A stretch of DNA of 64,000 nt, from assembly GCF_000826085.1 (NCBI RefSeq), contig NZ_CCYM01000003.1, positions 372,001 through 436,000 of the forward strand, in the 5' to 3' direction. How positions within the stretch are numbered: the stretch's first letter is position 1; each line of letters begins with the position of its first letter. This stretch comes from Nigerium massiliense. Its GTDB lineage: Bacteria; Actinomycetota; Actinomycetes; Propionibacteriales; Propionibacteriaceae. The notes beneath the pieces were generated by a model. It made no database searches, had not been told where the DNA came from, and saw only the letters and a program-made list of their open reading frames with translations. Both the position numbers and the translations under genes were made by a program. Shown here in pieces: positions 43,117 through 51,942 of the stretch.

Positions 43117-43674
43117 ATGACGAACGTGGTGTTGACGGTGATCGGGACGGATCGACCCGGTCTGGTGTCCGCCCTGGCGGCGGCCGTGGCGGGCAACGGC
43201 GGCAACTGGCTCGAGAGCCGCTTGGCGCGGCTGGCCGGCAAGTTCGCCGGCATCGTGCTCGTGGACGCCCCAGAGGACGCCATCGACGCGCTCGGCGCCG
43301 ACCTCGATCGCCTGGGCGACAGCGTCCACCTCGCCGTGTCGGTCACACGCACCGATGCCGAGGAGACTGCCGAGGTCTTCGAGCCGACAACGAGCGCGGG
43401 TCCCCGCCTCGTGCTGAGCCTCGTGGGCGACGACCAGCCCGGCATCGTCCGCGACATCACCGAGGCGATGGCCGGCCGGGGCGTCACCATCGACGAGTTC
43501 ACCTCGACCACGAGCGACGCGCCGATGCACGGCGGGCAACTGTTCCGCGCCGACGCGGTCGTCCGGCTCCCGGATTCGGTGGACGTTGACCAGCTGATCG
43601 GGCTGCTGGAGGGCGTCGCCACCCACCTCATGGTCGACCTCGAGATCGCCCCCGAAGAGCCTCAGGACGCCTGA
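43117..43674 (+). CDS. Double ACT-domain protein, GcvR-like
   Basis: A 185-residue protein with two ACT domains: residues 3-75 (VLTVIGTDRPGLVSALAAAV, NWLESRLARLAGKFAGIV) and 95-175 (LVLSLVGDDQPGIVRDITEA, VTIDEFTSTTSDAPMHGGQL). This is the layout of GcvR, the glycine cleavage repressor, and related amino-acid sensors. The ligand is unknown. TAGGGT (43104-43109) ends 7 nt before ATG, so it is leaderless. Not in a clear operon. Confidence 0.87.
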   Translation: MTNVVLTVIGTDRPGLVSALAAAVAGNGGNWLESRLARLAGKFAGIVLVDAPEDAIDALGADLDRLGDSVHLAVSVTRTDAEETAEVFEPTTSAGPRLVLSLVGDDQPGIVRDITEAMAGRGVTIDEFTSTTSDAPMHGGQLFRADAVVRLPDSVDVDQLIGLLEGVATHLMVDLEIAPEEPQDA

Positions 43675-43817
43675 GCGGACGCCGCGCGGCACCTCGCCCG
43701 GCCGGGCGGCTGTCAACACGGGCTCGACCGGAGGCGGTGTCCCCGGGCGTCGGGACGCCCTGTGACCGGGCGCACCGGGAACAATGGAGACGAGCACCAC
43801 AACCCCCGAGGAGTTCT

Positions 43818-44834
43818 GTGAAGACCAAGGCCAAGCTGACGCACGCGTACGAGACGGCGACCGTCATCGACTTCGACGATGACTCCAAGTTCGTCTTCTT
43901 CAGCGACACGCACCGCGGCGACGGCAGCAAGTCGGACGAGTTCGCGCGCAACAAGAACCTCTTCAACGCCGCGCTCGCCCACTACGACGCCGAGGGGTTC
44001 GCGCTCGTCGAGGCCGGCGACAACGACGACCTGTGGGAGTTCAAGTACCGGCACATCCTGCGCGCCAACCCGCAGACGTTCGAGCAGTTGCGCCGCTTGT
44101 TCCTCCAGGGCCGGTACTACCGGTTGTACGGCAACCACGACCTCGACCTGCGCGACCCGGCCGTGGTGAAGGAAAGCCTATCCCGGTGGTACGACCAGTT
44201 CACCGACAGCTGGCACGACCTGATGCCCGGACTCGTCGTCCACCAAGCCCTGCTGTTCCGTCACCGGGAGACCAACCAGGAGATCCTCACGGTTCACGGT
44301 CACCAGGGCGACTTCTCAAACGATCAGAACTGGCGGATGACCCGCCTGTCTTTCCGGTTGTTCTGGCGCTACCTGCACGCGTTCGGGTTCAACTCCCCGT
44401 CCAGCCCGGTGCGCAACAGCTTCAAGCGGCACAAGGTGGAACGGAACTTCGCCAAGTGGATCCGCGACAACCGCGTCCCGTTGATCTGCGGGCACACGCA
44501 CCGCGAGCGCTTCCCCCGCCGCCACGATCTGCCCTACTTCAACACGGGCGCCGGGACCTTTCCCGACTCGATCACCTGCCTGGAGATCTCCGGCGGGACG
44601 ATCGCGCTCGTGCGCTGGCGCGTCGAGCCGGATTCCGCGGGCTACCTGCACGTCGCCCGGTCGGTCATGGCGGGGCCGCAGCCGCTGGCGACGTACGACC
44701 TGCGCGACTCCGAGGAGAAGACCCTCGCCGAGAGTTCCAAGGGCCGCCGCATCCGTCCGCAAGAGGACCCTCTCGCCGCCTCAGACGAGCCCCGTTCCCG
44801 GCGCCGGCCGACCTTCACCCACTCGACCACCTAA
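43818..44834 (+). CDS. Metallophosphoesterase
   Basis: A 338-residue calcineurin-like phosphoesterase. Metal motifs: FVFFSDTHRGDGSKSDEFAR (DxH), ALVEAGDNDDLWEFK (GDxxD-like), YYRLYGNHDLDLR (GNHD), LTVHGHQGDF (HGH) and LICGHTHRERFP (GHTH). Membrane segments are lacking. GTG 43818 is chosen because GAGGAG lies 5 nt before and the conserved part begins soon after. Substrate not known; the group includes UDP-diacylglucosamine hydrolase-like enzymes. The end is basic and disordered. Confidence 0.87.
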   Translation: MKTKAKLTHAYETATVIDFDDDSKFVFFSDTHRGDGSKSDEFARNKNLFNAALAHYDAEGFALVEAGDNDDLWEFKYRHILRANPQTFEQLRRLFLQGRYYRLYGNHDLDLRDPAVVKESLSRWYDQFTDSWHDLMPGLVVHQALLFRHRETNQEILTVHGHQGDFSNDQNWRMTRLSFRLFWRYLHAFGFNSPSSPVRNSFKRHKVERNFAKWIRDNRVPLICGHTHRERFPRRHDLPYFNTGAGTFPDSITCLEISGGTIALVRWRVEPDSAGYLHVARSVMAGPQPLATYDLRDSEEKTLAESSKGRRIRPQEDPLAASDEPRSRRRPTFTHSTT

Positions 44835-44950
44835 AACGACGCATCGAGAGCCTCAGCCGTCGGCGGCCTGGACGACCGTCGCGCTCGGCCGCACGACTCC
44901 TCGGAGCGCCGCAAGACCAGGACCGAGGGCGCAGGCTCAGTTCAGTCGGC

Positions 44951-45535
44951 TCAGCTCAGCCGGAGGTCGGTCATGCAGCTCGCGCCGTCGGCACCGCTGT
45001 TGAACGGTGCGGTGCCCGTCTTGCCGTCGTAGCTCACCTGGACGGTGCCGATGGTGTCGGCCGGCAGCCAGAAGCCGGCGAACCCGTTGTCGTAGGTCGT
45101 GACGTCCTCGTCGACGAGCTTCTTGCCGGCCTGATCGGTGATCGTCACCTTCAGGGGCTTGTCGACGAGTTCGCCCTGGCAGGAGGCGAGGTTGTGGTGG
45201 AAGCAGTCGTGGGTCTGGGACACGAAGGGCGCGACCGACAGGTAGAACTGCCCCTCAGGCAGCGCCTTCGTCACGGTTCCCTGGTCGTCGGTGAGCACGA
45301 GCTCGTGCCCACGGACCGATCCGCTGACCTGGTTGCGGTCCTCGTTGGTGCGGTCGAGCCGCTCGATGATCTGCTTCGTGTCCAGTCCCTCGAGTCCGTG
45401 GCGGTTCAGGACGCCGTCGTCGTTCGCCACGGGCGTGGATGACGCCGCTGACGCAGCGCCCGGTTGGGCCGCCGGGGCAGAGCACCCCGTCACCAGGCCC
45501 GCAGCGATCAGTCCGGCCAGCAACGCACGGCGCAT
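44951..45535 (-). CDS. cueP: CueP family metal-binding lipoprotein
   Basis: A 194-residue exported protein. Signal with lipobox AGLIAAGLVTGC, then the CueP domain: EGLDTKQIIERLDRT, LPEGQFYLSVAPFVSQTHDC, FHHNLASCQGELVDKPLKVT (the CxxxHxxxxxC copper site) and GFAGFWLPADTIGTVQVSYD, ending with a conserved SCMTDLRL. CueP is a periplasmic copper protein in Salmonella; here it would be membrane-anchored outside the cell. Candidate -10 is TAGGAT on this strand (45584-45589). Confidence 0.9.
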   Translation of the reverse strand: MRRALLAGLIAAGLVTGCSAPAAQPGAASAASSTPVANDDGVLNRHGLEGLDTKQIIERLDRTNEDRNQVSGSVRGHELVLTDDQGTVTKALPEGQFYLSVAPFVSQTHDCFHHNLASCQGELVDKPLKVTITDQAGKKLVDEDVTTYDNGFAGFWLPADTIGTVQVSYDGKTGTAPFNSGADGASCMTDLRLS

Positions 45536-45620
45536 CTTCTGTTCCCCTCGTGGCGATTTTCCTCGGTGCCGCCATCCTAAAGTGATCGCCCTTCCCACTT
45601 CAGGCGAACAGCGAAGAAAA

Positions 45621-45648
45621 GCCCCGCCTCCGGCGGCGGAGACGGGGC
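45621..45648 (-). terminator. Rho-independent terminator
   Basis: On the minus strand GCCCCGTCTCCG pairs with CGGAGGCGGGGC (one mismatch, GCCG loop) and is followed by TTTTC, 12 nt after the stop of the secreted HExxH protein. Confidence 0.75.
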
Positions 45649-45659
45649 GTCGGCGGGGT

Positions 45660-46316
45660 TCAGCGGGCGCTCGCGACCGCCTTCTTGTAGACGCTCAGCA
45701 GCGCCTTGCAGTTCTTCGTGGGCACCAGCCGCATGCCGTTGAAGCGTGCGGTGCCGCTCTGGCAGCGCACGACAGACTCGGCGAGCCGCTCGTGCGGATC
45801 GGACAGCCAGGCCTTCATGTCACCGTTCCAGTTGGACGCCGGGCTCGGCACCGACCAGAACGAGCCGTTCGTCTTGTACCCGAGGAAGCGGTAGAGCTGC
45901 TTGCGGTAGGCGTTGGTGGTGCGGAAGTCGACGTGGTGCACGAGCTCGTGCGCGGCCGTCTGCGCGATCTCCTTGGTGGGGACGCGCGGGTCTGCGTAGA
46001 CCACGATCGTGTTGGCGGCCAGGTTGCTCTCGCCGGCCGTGGCCCAGTCGCGCGTCGTGACGCAGGCGCGCCGGGTGGTGAGCCTGCTGTAGTTGACGCC
46101 GAACAGCACCTTCGAGTTCACGATGCCGCGGCACGAGGGTTTGGCCTTCGGCTTCGCCTTCATCGCGGTCTTGGTCGTGGCCTTCGCCCCGACCTGGCTC
46201 GAGGCCGTCGTGTTCGACTTGGCCGCTTGGGCGGTCTCGGTGGCGAGCGTCGTCCCGGTCGACATGACCACGGCGACGGCCATCAGCGACGCCCCAAACG
46301 TACGAAGGTTCAGCAT
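45660..46316 (-). CDS. Secreted protein with HExxH motif
   Basis: A 218-residue exported protein. Signal peptide about residues 1-32 (GASLMAVAVVMSTGTTLATE), a Lys/Thr-rich linker, then a domain with PSCRGIVNSKVLFGVNYSRL, TIVVYADPRVPTKEIAQTAA and HELVHHVDF, a zinc-protease-type HELVH. A likely third ligand is a Glu in DPHERLAESVVRC. The four Cys could form two disulfides. Not a family I can name; a small extracellular metalloprotease is plausible. A good Shine-Dalgarno (AGGGAG) and terminator frame it as a single gene. Confidence 0.72.
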   Translation of the reverse strand: MLNLRTFGASLMAVAVVMSTGTTLATETAQAAKSNTTASSQVGAKATTKTAMKAKPKAKPSCRGIVNSKVLFGVNYSRLTTRRACVTTRDWATAGESNLAANTIVVYADPRVPTKEIAQTAAHELVHHVDFRTTNAYRKQLYRFLGYKTNGSFWSVPSPASNWNGDMKAWLSDPHERLAESVVRCQSGTARFNGMRLVPTKNCKALLSVYKKAVASAR

Positions 46317-46469
46317 AAGAACTCCCTGTTGGTCCCAACGCGATCACCCTCTCAATCGATGTTGAAAAAAGGGCAAGTGGGACCGGCATTCCAGCTGAAA
46401 GTTGGCAAAGAATCGGTTAGCGACACTCGCTGCTCACCGGGAGGTCACCGTGCTGTCGCCTACCCGCCG

Positions 46470-47273
46470 TCAGGACTCGTGTTCCGCCCCGAAATCCTGG
46501 TCCATCTCGAGGGCGGGGAAGGCTCCCTTCGGCTGCATGCCGACGGGCTTCGCGGGCACCCCGGCAACCGTCGTGTGCGGCGGGACGTCGTGCAGGACCA
46601 CGCTGCCGGCGCCGATCCGAGCGCCCTCGCCGACGCGGATGTTGCCCAGCACCTTGGCGCCCGCGCCGATCATGACGCCACGGCCGATCTTGGGGTGCCG
46701 GTCACCGCCCTGCTTGCCGGTGCCGCCGAGCGTGACCTCGTGCAGCATCGAGAAGTCGTCCTCGACAACGGCAGTCTCCCCGATCACGACGCTCGTCGCG
46801 TGGTCGAACAGGAGCCCCTTTCCGAGCTTCGCTCCCGGGTGGATGTCGACGGCGAACACCTCCGAGATGCGGCTCTGCAGGTAGAGCGCCAAGGGGTGGC
46901 GGTCGTTCGTCCAGTAGTGGTGGGCGACCCGGTGCGCCTGGATCGCGTGGAAGCCCTTGAAGTAGAGCAGCGGCTGGGAGTAGCCGCGGCTGGCGGGGTC
47001 GCGCGTCACCACGGCCTGGAGGTCGGCGCGGACGGCGTCCTGGATCGAGGGCTCGTGGCCGAACACGTGCATGATGACCTCGCGCAGCGTGAGCGCCGAG
47101 AGCACCGGGCTCTCCAGCTTGCTCGCCAGGAGGTAGCCCAGGGAGTCCTCCAGCGAGGAGCGCCCGAGGATGATGTTGTTGAGGAAGCCGGCCAGTTTCG
47201 GTTCCGCCCGGGCGTCTTCGGCCGCCTCTGCCCGGATCGATTCCCAGATGGTGTCGTCGTCGCGATGCGCCAT
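46470..47273 (-). CDS. cysE: Serine O-acetyltransferase
   Basis: A 267-residue CysE: acetyl-CoA plus L-serine give O-acetylserine, the first step of cysteine synthesis. N-terminal helical domain (LGYLLASKLESPVLSALTLR), then SAT motifs HRVAHHYW, FAVDIHPGAKLGKGLLFDHA, TSVVIGETAVVEDDFSMLHE, VTLGGTGKQGGDRHPKIGRG and the left-handed beta-helix end GAGSVVLHDVPPHTTVAGVP. The long N-terminal domain is the enterobacterial CysE type rather than the short EpsC type. cysK is not next to it. Confidence 0.93.
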   Translation of the reverse strand: MAHRDDDTIWESIRAEAAEDARAEPKLAGFLNNIILGRSSLEDSLGYLLASKLESPVLSALTLREVIMHVFGHEPSIQDAVRADLQAVVTRDPASRGYSQPLLYFKGFHAIQAHRVAHHYWTNDRHPLALYLQSRISEVFAVDIHPGAKLGKGLLFDHATSVVIGETAVVEDDFSMLHEVTLGGTGKQGGDRHPKIGRGVMIGAGAKVLGNIRVGEGARIGAGSVVLHDVPPHTTVAGVPAKPVGMQPKGAFPALEMDQDFGAEHES

Positions 47274-47346
47274 GTCGCAAAGCTACCAACGCGTCCCGGG
47301 GCGAACGGTGATCTCGTCCCGGCGTGGGACGTGAGAGATTGAGGCC

Positions 47347-48444
47347 ATGACGGATCTCTTCAGCCAGCCCAGCGTCGTCCGGCTGCGTCCGGCGCTCGAC
47401 GGCGTCCCGGCCTACGTCTCCGGCAAGCCGGCGGCCCCGCTTCCCGGCGTGACGACCTACAAGATGAGCTCGAACGAGAACCCGTACCCGCCGCTCCCGA
47501 GCGTCCTCGAGGTGATCGCGCGCGCCGCGTCCGTCATCAACCGCTACCCCGACATGAACAACGTGGCCCTGAAGGCGGCGATCGCGACGTCCTGTGCGCG
47601 GCGGGCCGAGAACATCGTCGTGGGGCCGGGCTCGACCGGCGTGCTCGCGCAGATCATCCAGGCGACCTGCGACGCCGGCGACGAGGTCGTCTTCGCGTGG
47701 CGCTCGTTCGAGGCCTACCCCATCCTCGTTCAACTGGCCGGCGCGGTCCCGGTGCAGGTGCCGCTGACGGACACCGGTGACCACGACCTCCGCGCGATGG
47801 CCTCGGCTATCACCGCCCGGACGCGCCTGGTGCTGCTGTGCTCGCCGAACAACCCCAGCGGCACCGTCATCTCGGACGCCGACGCGCGCGCGTTCCTCGC
47901 CCAGGTCCCGCCGTCCGTCGCCGTCGTCCTGGACGAGGCGTACGGCGAGTTCGTGAGCGACGAGGACGCCGCCGACGGGCTCAGCCTTCAGGCGGACTTC
48001 CCGAACCTCATCACGGCCCGGACCTTCTCGAAGGCCTACGGCCTGGCCGGACTGCGCGTCGGCTATGCGGTCGCGCACCCCACGCTGGCGGAGGCGTTCG
48101 CCAAGACGGCGATCCCGTTCGGGGTGAACGTGCTGGCGCAGGCGGCGGCCGTCCACTCGCTGTCCGCCGCGGACGAGTTGGCCGAGCGCGTCCGGCAGCT
48201 CATCGCCGAGCGCGAACGGGTGGCGGACGCCCTGGCGCTGCAGGGCTGGCGCCTCCCCCGCTCCCAGGCGAACTTCGTCCACTTCCCCCTGGGGGAACAG
48301 AGCGCGGCCTTCAACGACGCCTGCGACGCCGCCGGGCTCGTCGTCCGCCTCTACGGCACCGACGGCGTCCGCGTGACCATCAGCGAGCGCGAGGCCAACG
48401 ACCGACTGCTCCAGGTGGCGGACGCCTTCCTCGCCGGCCGCTAG
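47347..48444 (+). CDS. HisC-like aminotransferase (histidinol-phosphate/aromatic)
   Basis: A 365-residue class I/II PLP aminotransferase. KMSSNENPYPPLPSVLEVIA, VVGPGSTGVLAQIIQATCDA, LVLLCSPNNPSGTVISDADA, VVLDEAYGEFV and the PLP Lys in TARTFSKAYGLAGLRVGYAV are the HisC/Pat signature. Outside a his operon, it is more likely an aromatic amino acid aminotransferase (Pat) than the main HisC; this is an inference. GAGATT lies 6 nt before ATG. A strong hairpin follows. Confidence 0.88.
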   Translation: MTDLFSQPSVVRLRPALDGVPAYVSGKPAAPLPGVTTYKMSSNENPYPPLPSVLEVIARAASVINRYPDMNNVALKAAIATSCARRAENIVVGPGSTGVLAQIIQATCDAGDEVVFAWRSFEAYPILVQLAGAVPVQVPLTDTGDHDLRAMASAITARTRLVLLCSPNNPSGTVISDADARAFLAQVPPSVAVVLDEAYGEFVSDEDAADGLSLQADFPNLITARTFSKAYGLAGLRVGYAVAHPTLAEAFAKTAIPFGVNVLAQAAAVHSLSAADELAERVRQLIAERERVADALALQGWRLPRSQANFVHFPLGEQSAAFNDACDAAGLVVRLYGTDGVRVTISEREANDRLLQVADAFLAGR

Positions 48445-48502
48445 CCGCCCGCAGGCGCACGCGGCGGCGTCCGGCTCAGCACCGCCGGCCGCAGGACGCA
48501 CG

Positions 48503-48536
48503 GCGAGGGCCCCCGAGCGAACTCGGGGGCCCTCGC
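48503..48536. terminator. Bidirectional terminator hairpin
   Basis: GCGAGGGCCCCCGAG (48503-48517) pairs exactly with CTCGGGGGCCCTCGC (48522-48536), a 15-bp stem with a CGAA loop, between two convergent genes. Confidence 0.8.
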
Positions 48537-48559
48537 AGGTCGTCAGCGTGGACGCCTGA

Positions 48560-49567
48560 TCACATGGCCAGCGCCTTGACGATGAACAGAACGGTCGTCA
48601 GCGAGAAGATGGCCAGCGCCGGCGGGTCGATGTGGGTGTCTCCGCGGGCGTTCATGAGGCGGGACAGGAGTTCGCCCCACAGGCCGGAGACCGCGCCCAT
48701 GACCGCACCGATCAGCGTCGCGATGACCATCTGCGTCATCGTGGCGTCGCCGATGCTGCCGCCCTGGGTCATGATCTGCAGCGAGATGACGCCTGCCAGT
48801 GCGGCGATCAGGGTCATGTGGTGCGTGACCGGGGTCTTCAGGCCGCAGGTCAGGAAGGTCAGGGTCAGCGCGGAGACGGCCCAGCCGATCAGGAAGGCCT
48901 TGCTCTGGATGATCTCGTTGCCCGGGTAGTTCACCACCAGCCAGATCGCGCCGAAGGCGAAGATCATGCCCGACGTGAAGCCGTGCCCGGCGGACAGGCC
49001 CCAGCGCTCCTGGTGCTCGACCCAGTGGCTGCCATCGTCGAGGACGAGCGGGCGGCCGTTCGGGAACGGGCCGAAGACCTTCTTGCTCGCCTTGCCGAAC
49101 ATCATGCGGGCCACGACGTGCGAGATGACGACGGTCAGGGCGACGGTGTCGGTCCAGCCGATGGCGGTGCCGTCGTTGGTGGACAGCACGGGCACGAGGT
49201 GCAGGACGCGCTCGAACAGGTAGCCGCCCATGCCGAAGACGCCGGCGACGGCGAGGACGTCGAACTTGGCGAGGCCGGCCAGTGGGCTGACCACGTCACG
49301 GCCCGACTCCATGTAGCCCTTATAGGCCGCGTATGCCGAGCCGGCCGCGCCGCCCGCCCACGCGATGTGCGGGCCGAAGATGGGGCCGAAGGCGACCGTG
49401 TCGATGAAGGCGCCCGCCATGGCGTTGTCGCCGCCGGTGGCCAGCAAGCCAGCGAGACCGAACAGGTACGCGAAGCCCGTCAAGATGAAGGCCGTCTGGG
49501 GGCCGATCGCGGCTCCGAAGGCTCCACCGCCGAAAGCCACCAGGAGCCACAGGATGTTGATATCCAC
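48560..49567 (-). CDS. Integral membrane protein, unknown function
   Basis: A 335-residue very hydrophobic protein with about nine to ten membrane segments: ILWLLVAFGGGAFGAAIGPQ, FILTGFAYLFGLAGLLATGG, FGPIFGPHIAWAGGAAGSAY, FDVLAVAGVFGMGGYLFERV, TVALTVVISHVVARMMFGKA, GFTSGMIFAFGAIWLVVNYP and HHMTLIAALAGVISLQIMTQ. Repeated Gly-rich helices and buried His (GPHIAW, VISHVVARM, SAGHGFTSGM, VTHHMTLIA) suggest a transporter or metal/quinone site. No family recognised. GTG 49567 has GAGAGGG upstream. Single gene. Confidence 0.78.
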   Translation of the reverse strand: MDINILWLLVAFGGGAFGAAIGPQTAFILTGFAYLFGLAGLLATGGDNAMAGAFIDTVAFGPIFGPHIAWAGGAAGSAYAAYKGYMESGRDVVSPLAGLAKFDVLAVAGVFGMGGYLFERVLHLVPVLSTNDGTAIGWTDTVALTVVISHVVARMMFGKASKKVFGPFPNGRPLVLDDGSHWVEHQERWGLSAGHGFTSGMIFAFGAIWLVVNYPGNEIIQSKAFLIGWAVSALTLTFLTCGLKTPVTHHMTLIAALAGVISLQIMTQGGSIGDATMTQMVIATLIGAVMGAVSGLWGELLSRLMNARGDTHIDPPALAIFSLTTVLFIVKALAM

Positions 49568-49836
49568 GTTGATATACCCTCTCGTCGGCGCGTCAACGAT
49601 GTCGCGCGATTCTGTGCCATGCCCCCTTGTCCCGCCGAGCCTCGCCGCCCGGGACCTCGGGTCTCACATCGGAAAGGTAACACCGCGCCCGGAGCGATGC
49701 ACGCAGAGACACCGCACGTTTTCTCACAGCCTCCAGATCCTCCGCATGACGGTCCGGTCAGCGGGGAAACGACCTCGCGACAAGGAACAATGCCCCTCCC
49801 TGTGGAATGTCGGAGGCGCCCGTTAGCCTGCACCTC

Positions 49837-51942
49837 ATGTCGAACCTCACCGCCAGCCAGGCCCTGTCCGTCCTGCGCCGCCTCGTCGGACGCGACGACG
49901 CTGAGTTCCGTGCCGGCCAACTTGAGGCGATCGAGGCGCTCGTCGCCCGGCGGCAGCGCGCCCTGGTGGTGCAGCGCACCGGGTGGGGCAAATCGGCGGT
50001 CTACTTCGTGGCGACGGCGCTACGCCGCGAGCAGGGCGCCGGGCCGACGCTGATCGTCTCGCCGCTGCTGGCGCTCATGCGCGACCAGATCGCAGCCGCC
50101 GAGCGAGCAGGGGTGCGGGCCATGACGATGAACTCGGCGAACGCCACCGACTGGGACGAGGTCGCCGCCGCGATCGACGACGACGCCGTGGACGTCCTGC
50201 TGGTCAGCCCGGAGCGGCTGAACAACCCGGCGTTCCGCGCGGCCCAGCTGCCGCGGCTCGCCGCCACCTGCGGCCTGCTCGTGGTGGACGAGGCGCACTG
50301 CATCAGCGACTGGGGCCACGACTTCCGGCCCGATTACCGCCGCATCCGCGACCTTCTGACGGAACTGCCGCAGGACACCCCGGTGCTGGCCACGACGGCC
50401 ACCGCGAACGAGCGGGTGGTCGCCGACGTCTCCGAGCAGCTGGGCGCCGGCGGCCGCGATGTGCTGACCGTGCGCGGTGGCCTGGCGCGCAACTCGCTGC
50501 GGCTCGGGGTGCTGCGGCTCCCCTACGCCGAGACCCAGCTCGCGTGGCTGTCCACGCACCTGGCCGACTTCGAGGGCAGCGGCATCATCTACGTGCTGAC
50601 TGTGGCGGCCGCCGACGATGTCGCCCGCGCGCTCAGCGAGGCCGGCCACAACGTCCGCGCCTACACGGGCCGCACCGACACCGCGGAGCGTCAGCAGCTC
50701 GAGGACGATCTGCGAGGCAACCGGCTCAAGGCGCTGGTCGCCACAAGCGCGCTGGGCATGGGGTTCGACAAGCCCGATCTGGGGTTCGTGATCCACGTCG
50801 GTGCGCCCAGCTCCCCGGTCGCCTACTACCAGCACGTCGGACGCGCCGGTCGCGCCACCGAGCGCGCGGACGTCTTGCTGCTGCCGAGCGCGGGCGACGA
50901 GGACATCTGGCACTACTTCGCGACGGCGTCCATGCCGCGCGAAGAGCAAGCGGCCGCGGTCATCGGCGCGCTCTCGGCCGCGCCAGGGCCGCTGTCGACC
51001 GCCGCCCTCGGGACCGCCGTCGATGTACGACGCACCCGGCTGGAGCTGCTGCTCAAGGTGCTCGACGTCGACGGCGCGGTCGAGCGGGTGCGCGGCGGCT
51101 GGATCGCAACCGGGCGACCGTGGACCTACGACGCCGAGCGCTACGAGCGCATCTCCGCGGCGCGCGAGCGCGAACAGCAGCTGATGCTCGCCTACGAGCG
51201 CACCGACGAGTGCCGCATGGCGTTCCTTCAGCGGGCGCTCGACGACCCTCAGGCGCAGCCCTGCGGCCGCTGCGACAACTGCGCCGGGCCGTGGTACGAC
51301 GCCGAGCTGCCCGAGGGCGCGGTCGCGCGGGCCCGCACCTCGCTGCACAGCCCGGGCGTCCTGGTGGAGCCGCGCGGGCTGTGGCCCACGGGCGTCGATC
51401 GGCTCGGCGTCGAAGTGAAGGGCAAGATCGACCCCGGCCTGCGCGCCGAGCCCGGCCGGGTGCTGTCGCGCCTCACCGACCTAGGCCTCGGCCAGCGACT
51501 GCGGACGCTGCTGGACGGCCCCGACGCCCCGGTCCCTGATGAGTTGGCGCGGGAATGCGCGCTCGTCCTCCGGGCCTGGGACTGGGCCGAGCGGCCGACG
51601 GCCGTCGCCTCGATCCCGTCGCGGCGGCACCCCCAGCTCGTCGCGACGCTGGCCGCGGGCCTGGCCCGCATGGGACGCATGGCCGATCTCGGCCCGCTGG
51701 AGCTGCGGCACGGCGGCCCGACAGGTGAGCGCGGCGGCAACAGCGCCTTCCGGCTGGCCGGCGTCTGGGGACGCATCGTCGCCGGCGACGACCTGGGCGG
51801 GCGGCTCGCCGGTCTGGACGGCCCCGTGCTGCTCGTGGACGACCTCATCGACTCGCGCTGGACGATGACCGTCGCCGCGGCCGAACTCCGCCGCGCCGGC
51901 GCGCCGGCCGTGCTGCCGTTCGCGCTGGCCATGGCCGCCTGA
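49837..51942 (+). CDS. recQ: RecQ-type DNA helicase with phosphoribosyltransferase-like tail
   Basis: A 701-residue superfamily 2 helicase. Walker A VVQRTGWGKSAVYF (Gly-Trp-Gly instead of GxGKS context), DEAH box LLVVDEAHCISDWGHDFRPD, motif III ATTATANERV, motif VI YYQHVGRAGRATER, then the RQC zinc site (CRMAFLQRAL with CGRCDNC). No HRDC domain. The last 130 residues hold VLLVDDLIDSRWTMTVAAAE, a PRPP-loop-like motif of phosphoribosyltransferases. Helicase role in repair is known; the tail's role is not. TAGCCT (49824-49829) gives a leaderless ATG 49837. Confidence 0.9.
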   Translation: MSNLTASQALSVLRRLVGRDDAEFRAGQLEAIEALVARRQRALVVQRTGWGKSAVYFVATALRREQGAGPTLIVSPLLALMRDQIAAAERAGVRAMTMNSANATDWDEVAAAIDDDAVDVLLVSPERLNNPAFRAAQLPRLAATCGLLVVDEAHCISDWGHDFRPDYRRIRDLLTELPQDTPVLATTATANERVVADVSEQLGAGGRDVLTVRGGLARNSLRLGVLRLPYAETQLAWLSTHLADFEGSGIIYVLTVAAADDVARALSEAGHNVRAYTGRTDTAERQQLEDDLRGNRLKALVATSALGMGFDKPDLGFVIHVGAPSSPVAYYQHVGRAGRATERADVLLLPSAGDEDIWHYFATASMPREEQAAAVIGALSAAPGPLSTAALGTAVDVRRTRLELLLKVLDVDGAVERVRGGWIATGRPWTYDAERYERISAAREREQQLMLAYERTDECRMAFLQRALDDPQAQPCGRCDNCAGPWYDAELPEGAVARARTSLHSPGVLVEPRGLWPTGVDRLGVEVKGKIDPGLRAEPGRVLSRLTDLGLGQRLRTLLDGPDAPVPDELARECALVLRAWDWAERPTAVASIPSRRHPQLVATLAAGLARMGRMADLGPLELRHGGPTGERGGNSAFRLAGVWGRIVAGDDLGGRLAGLDGPVLLVDDLIDSRWTMTVAAAELRRAGAPAVLPFALAMAA

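Noticed and set aside
44835..44950. A short repeat with four TCAG units as a possible regulatory array
   Set aside because: The TCAG runs near 44931-44958 are few and imperfect; no symmetric structure or gene relation supports a site.
49568..49836. A small gene or riboswitch between the membrane protein and recQ
   Set aside because: I see no convincing frame or conserved aptamer fold in this 269-bp gap, only the recQ promoter hexamer at its end.
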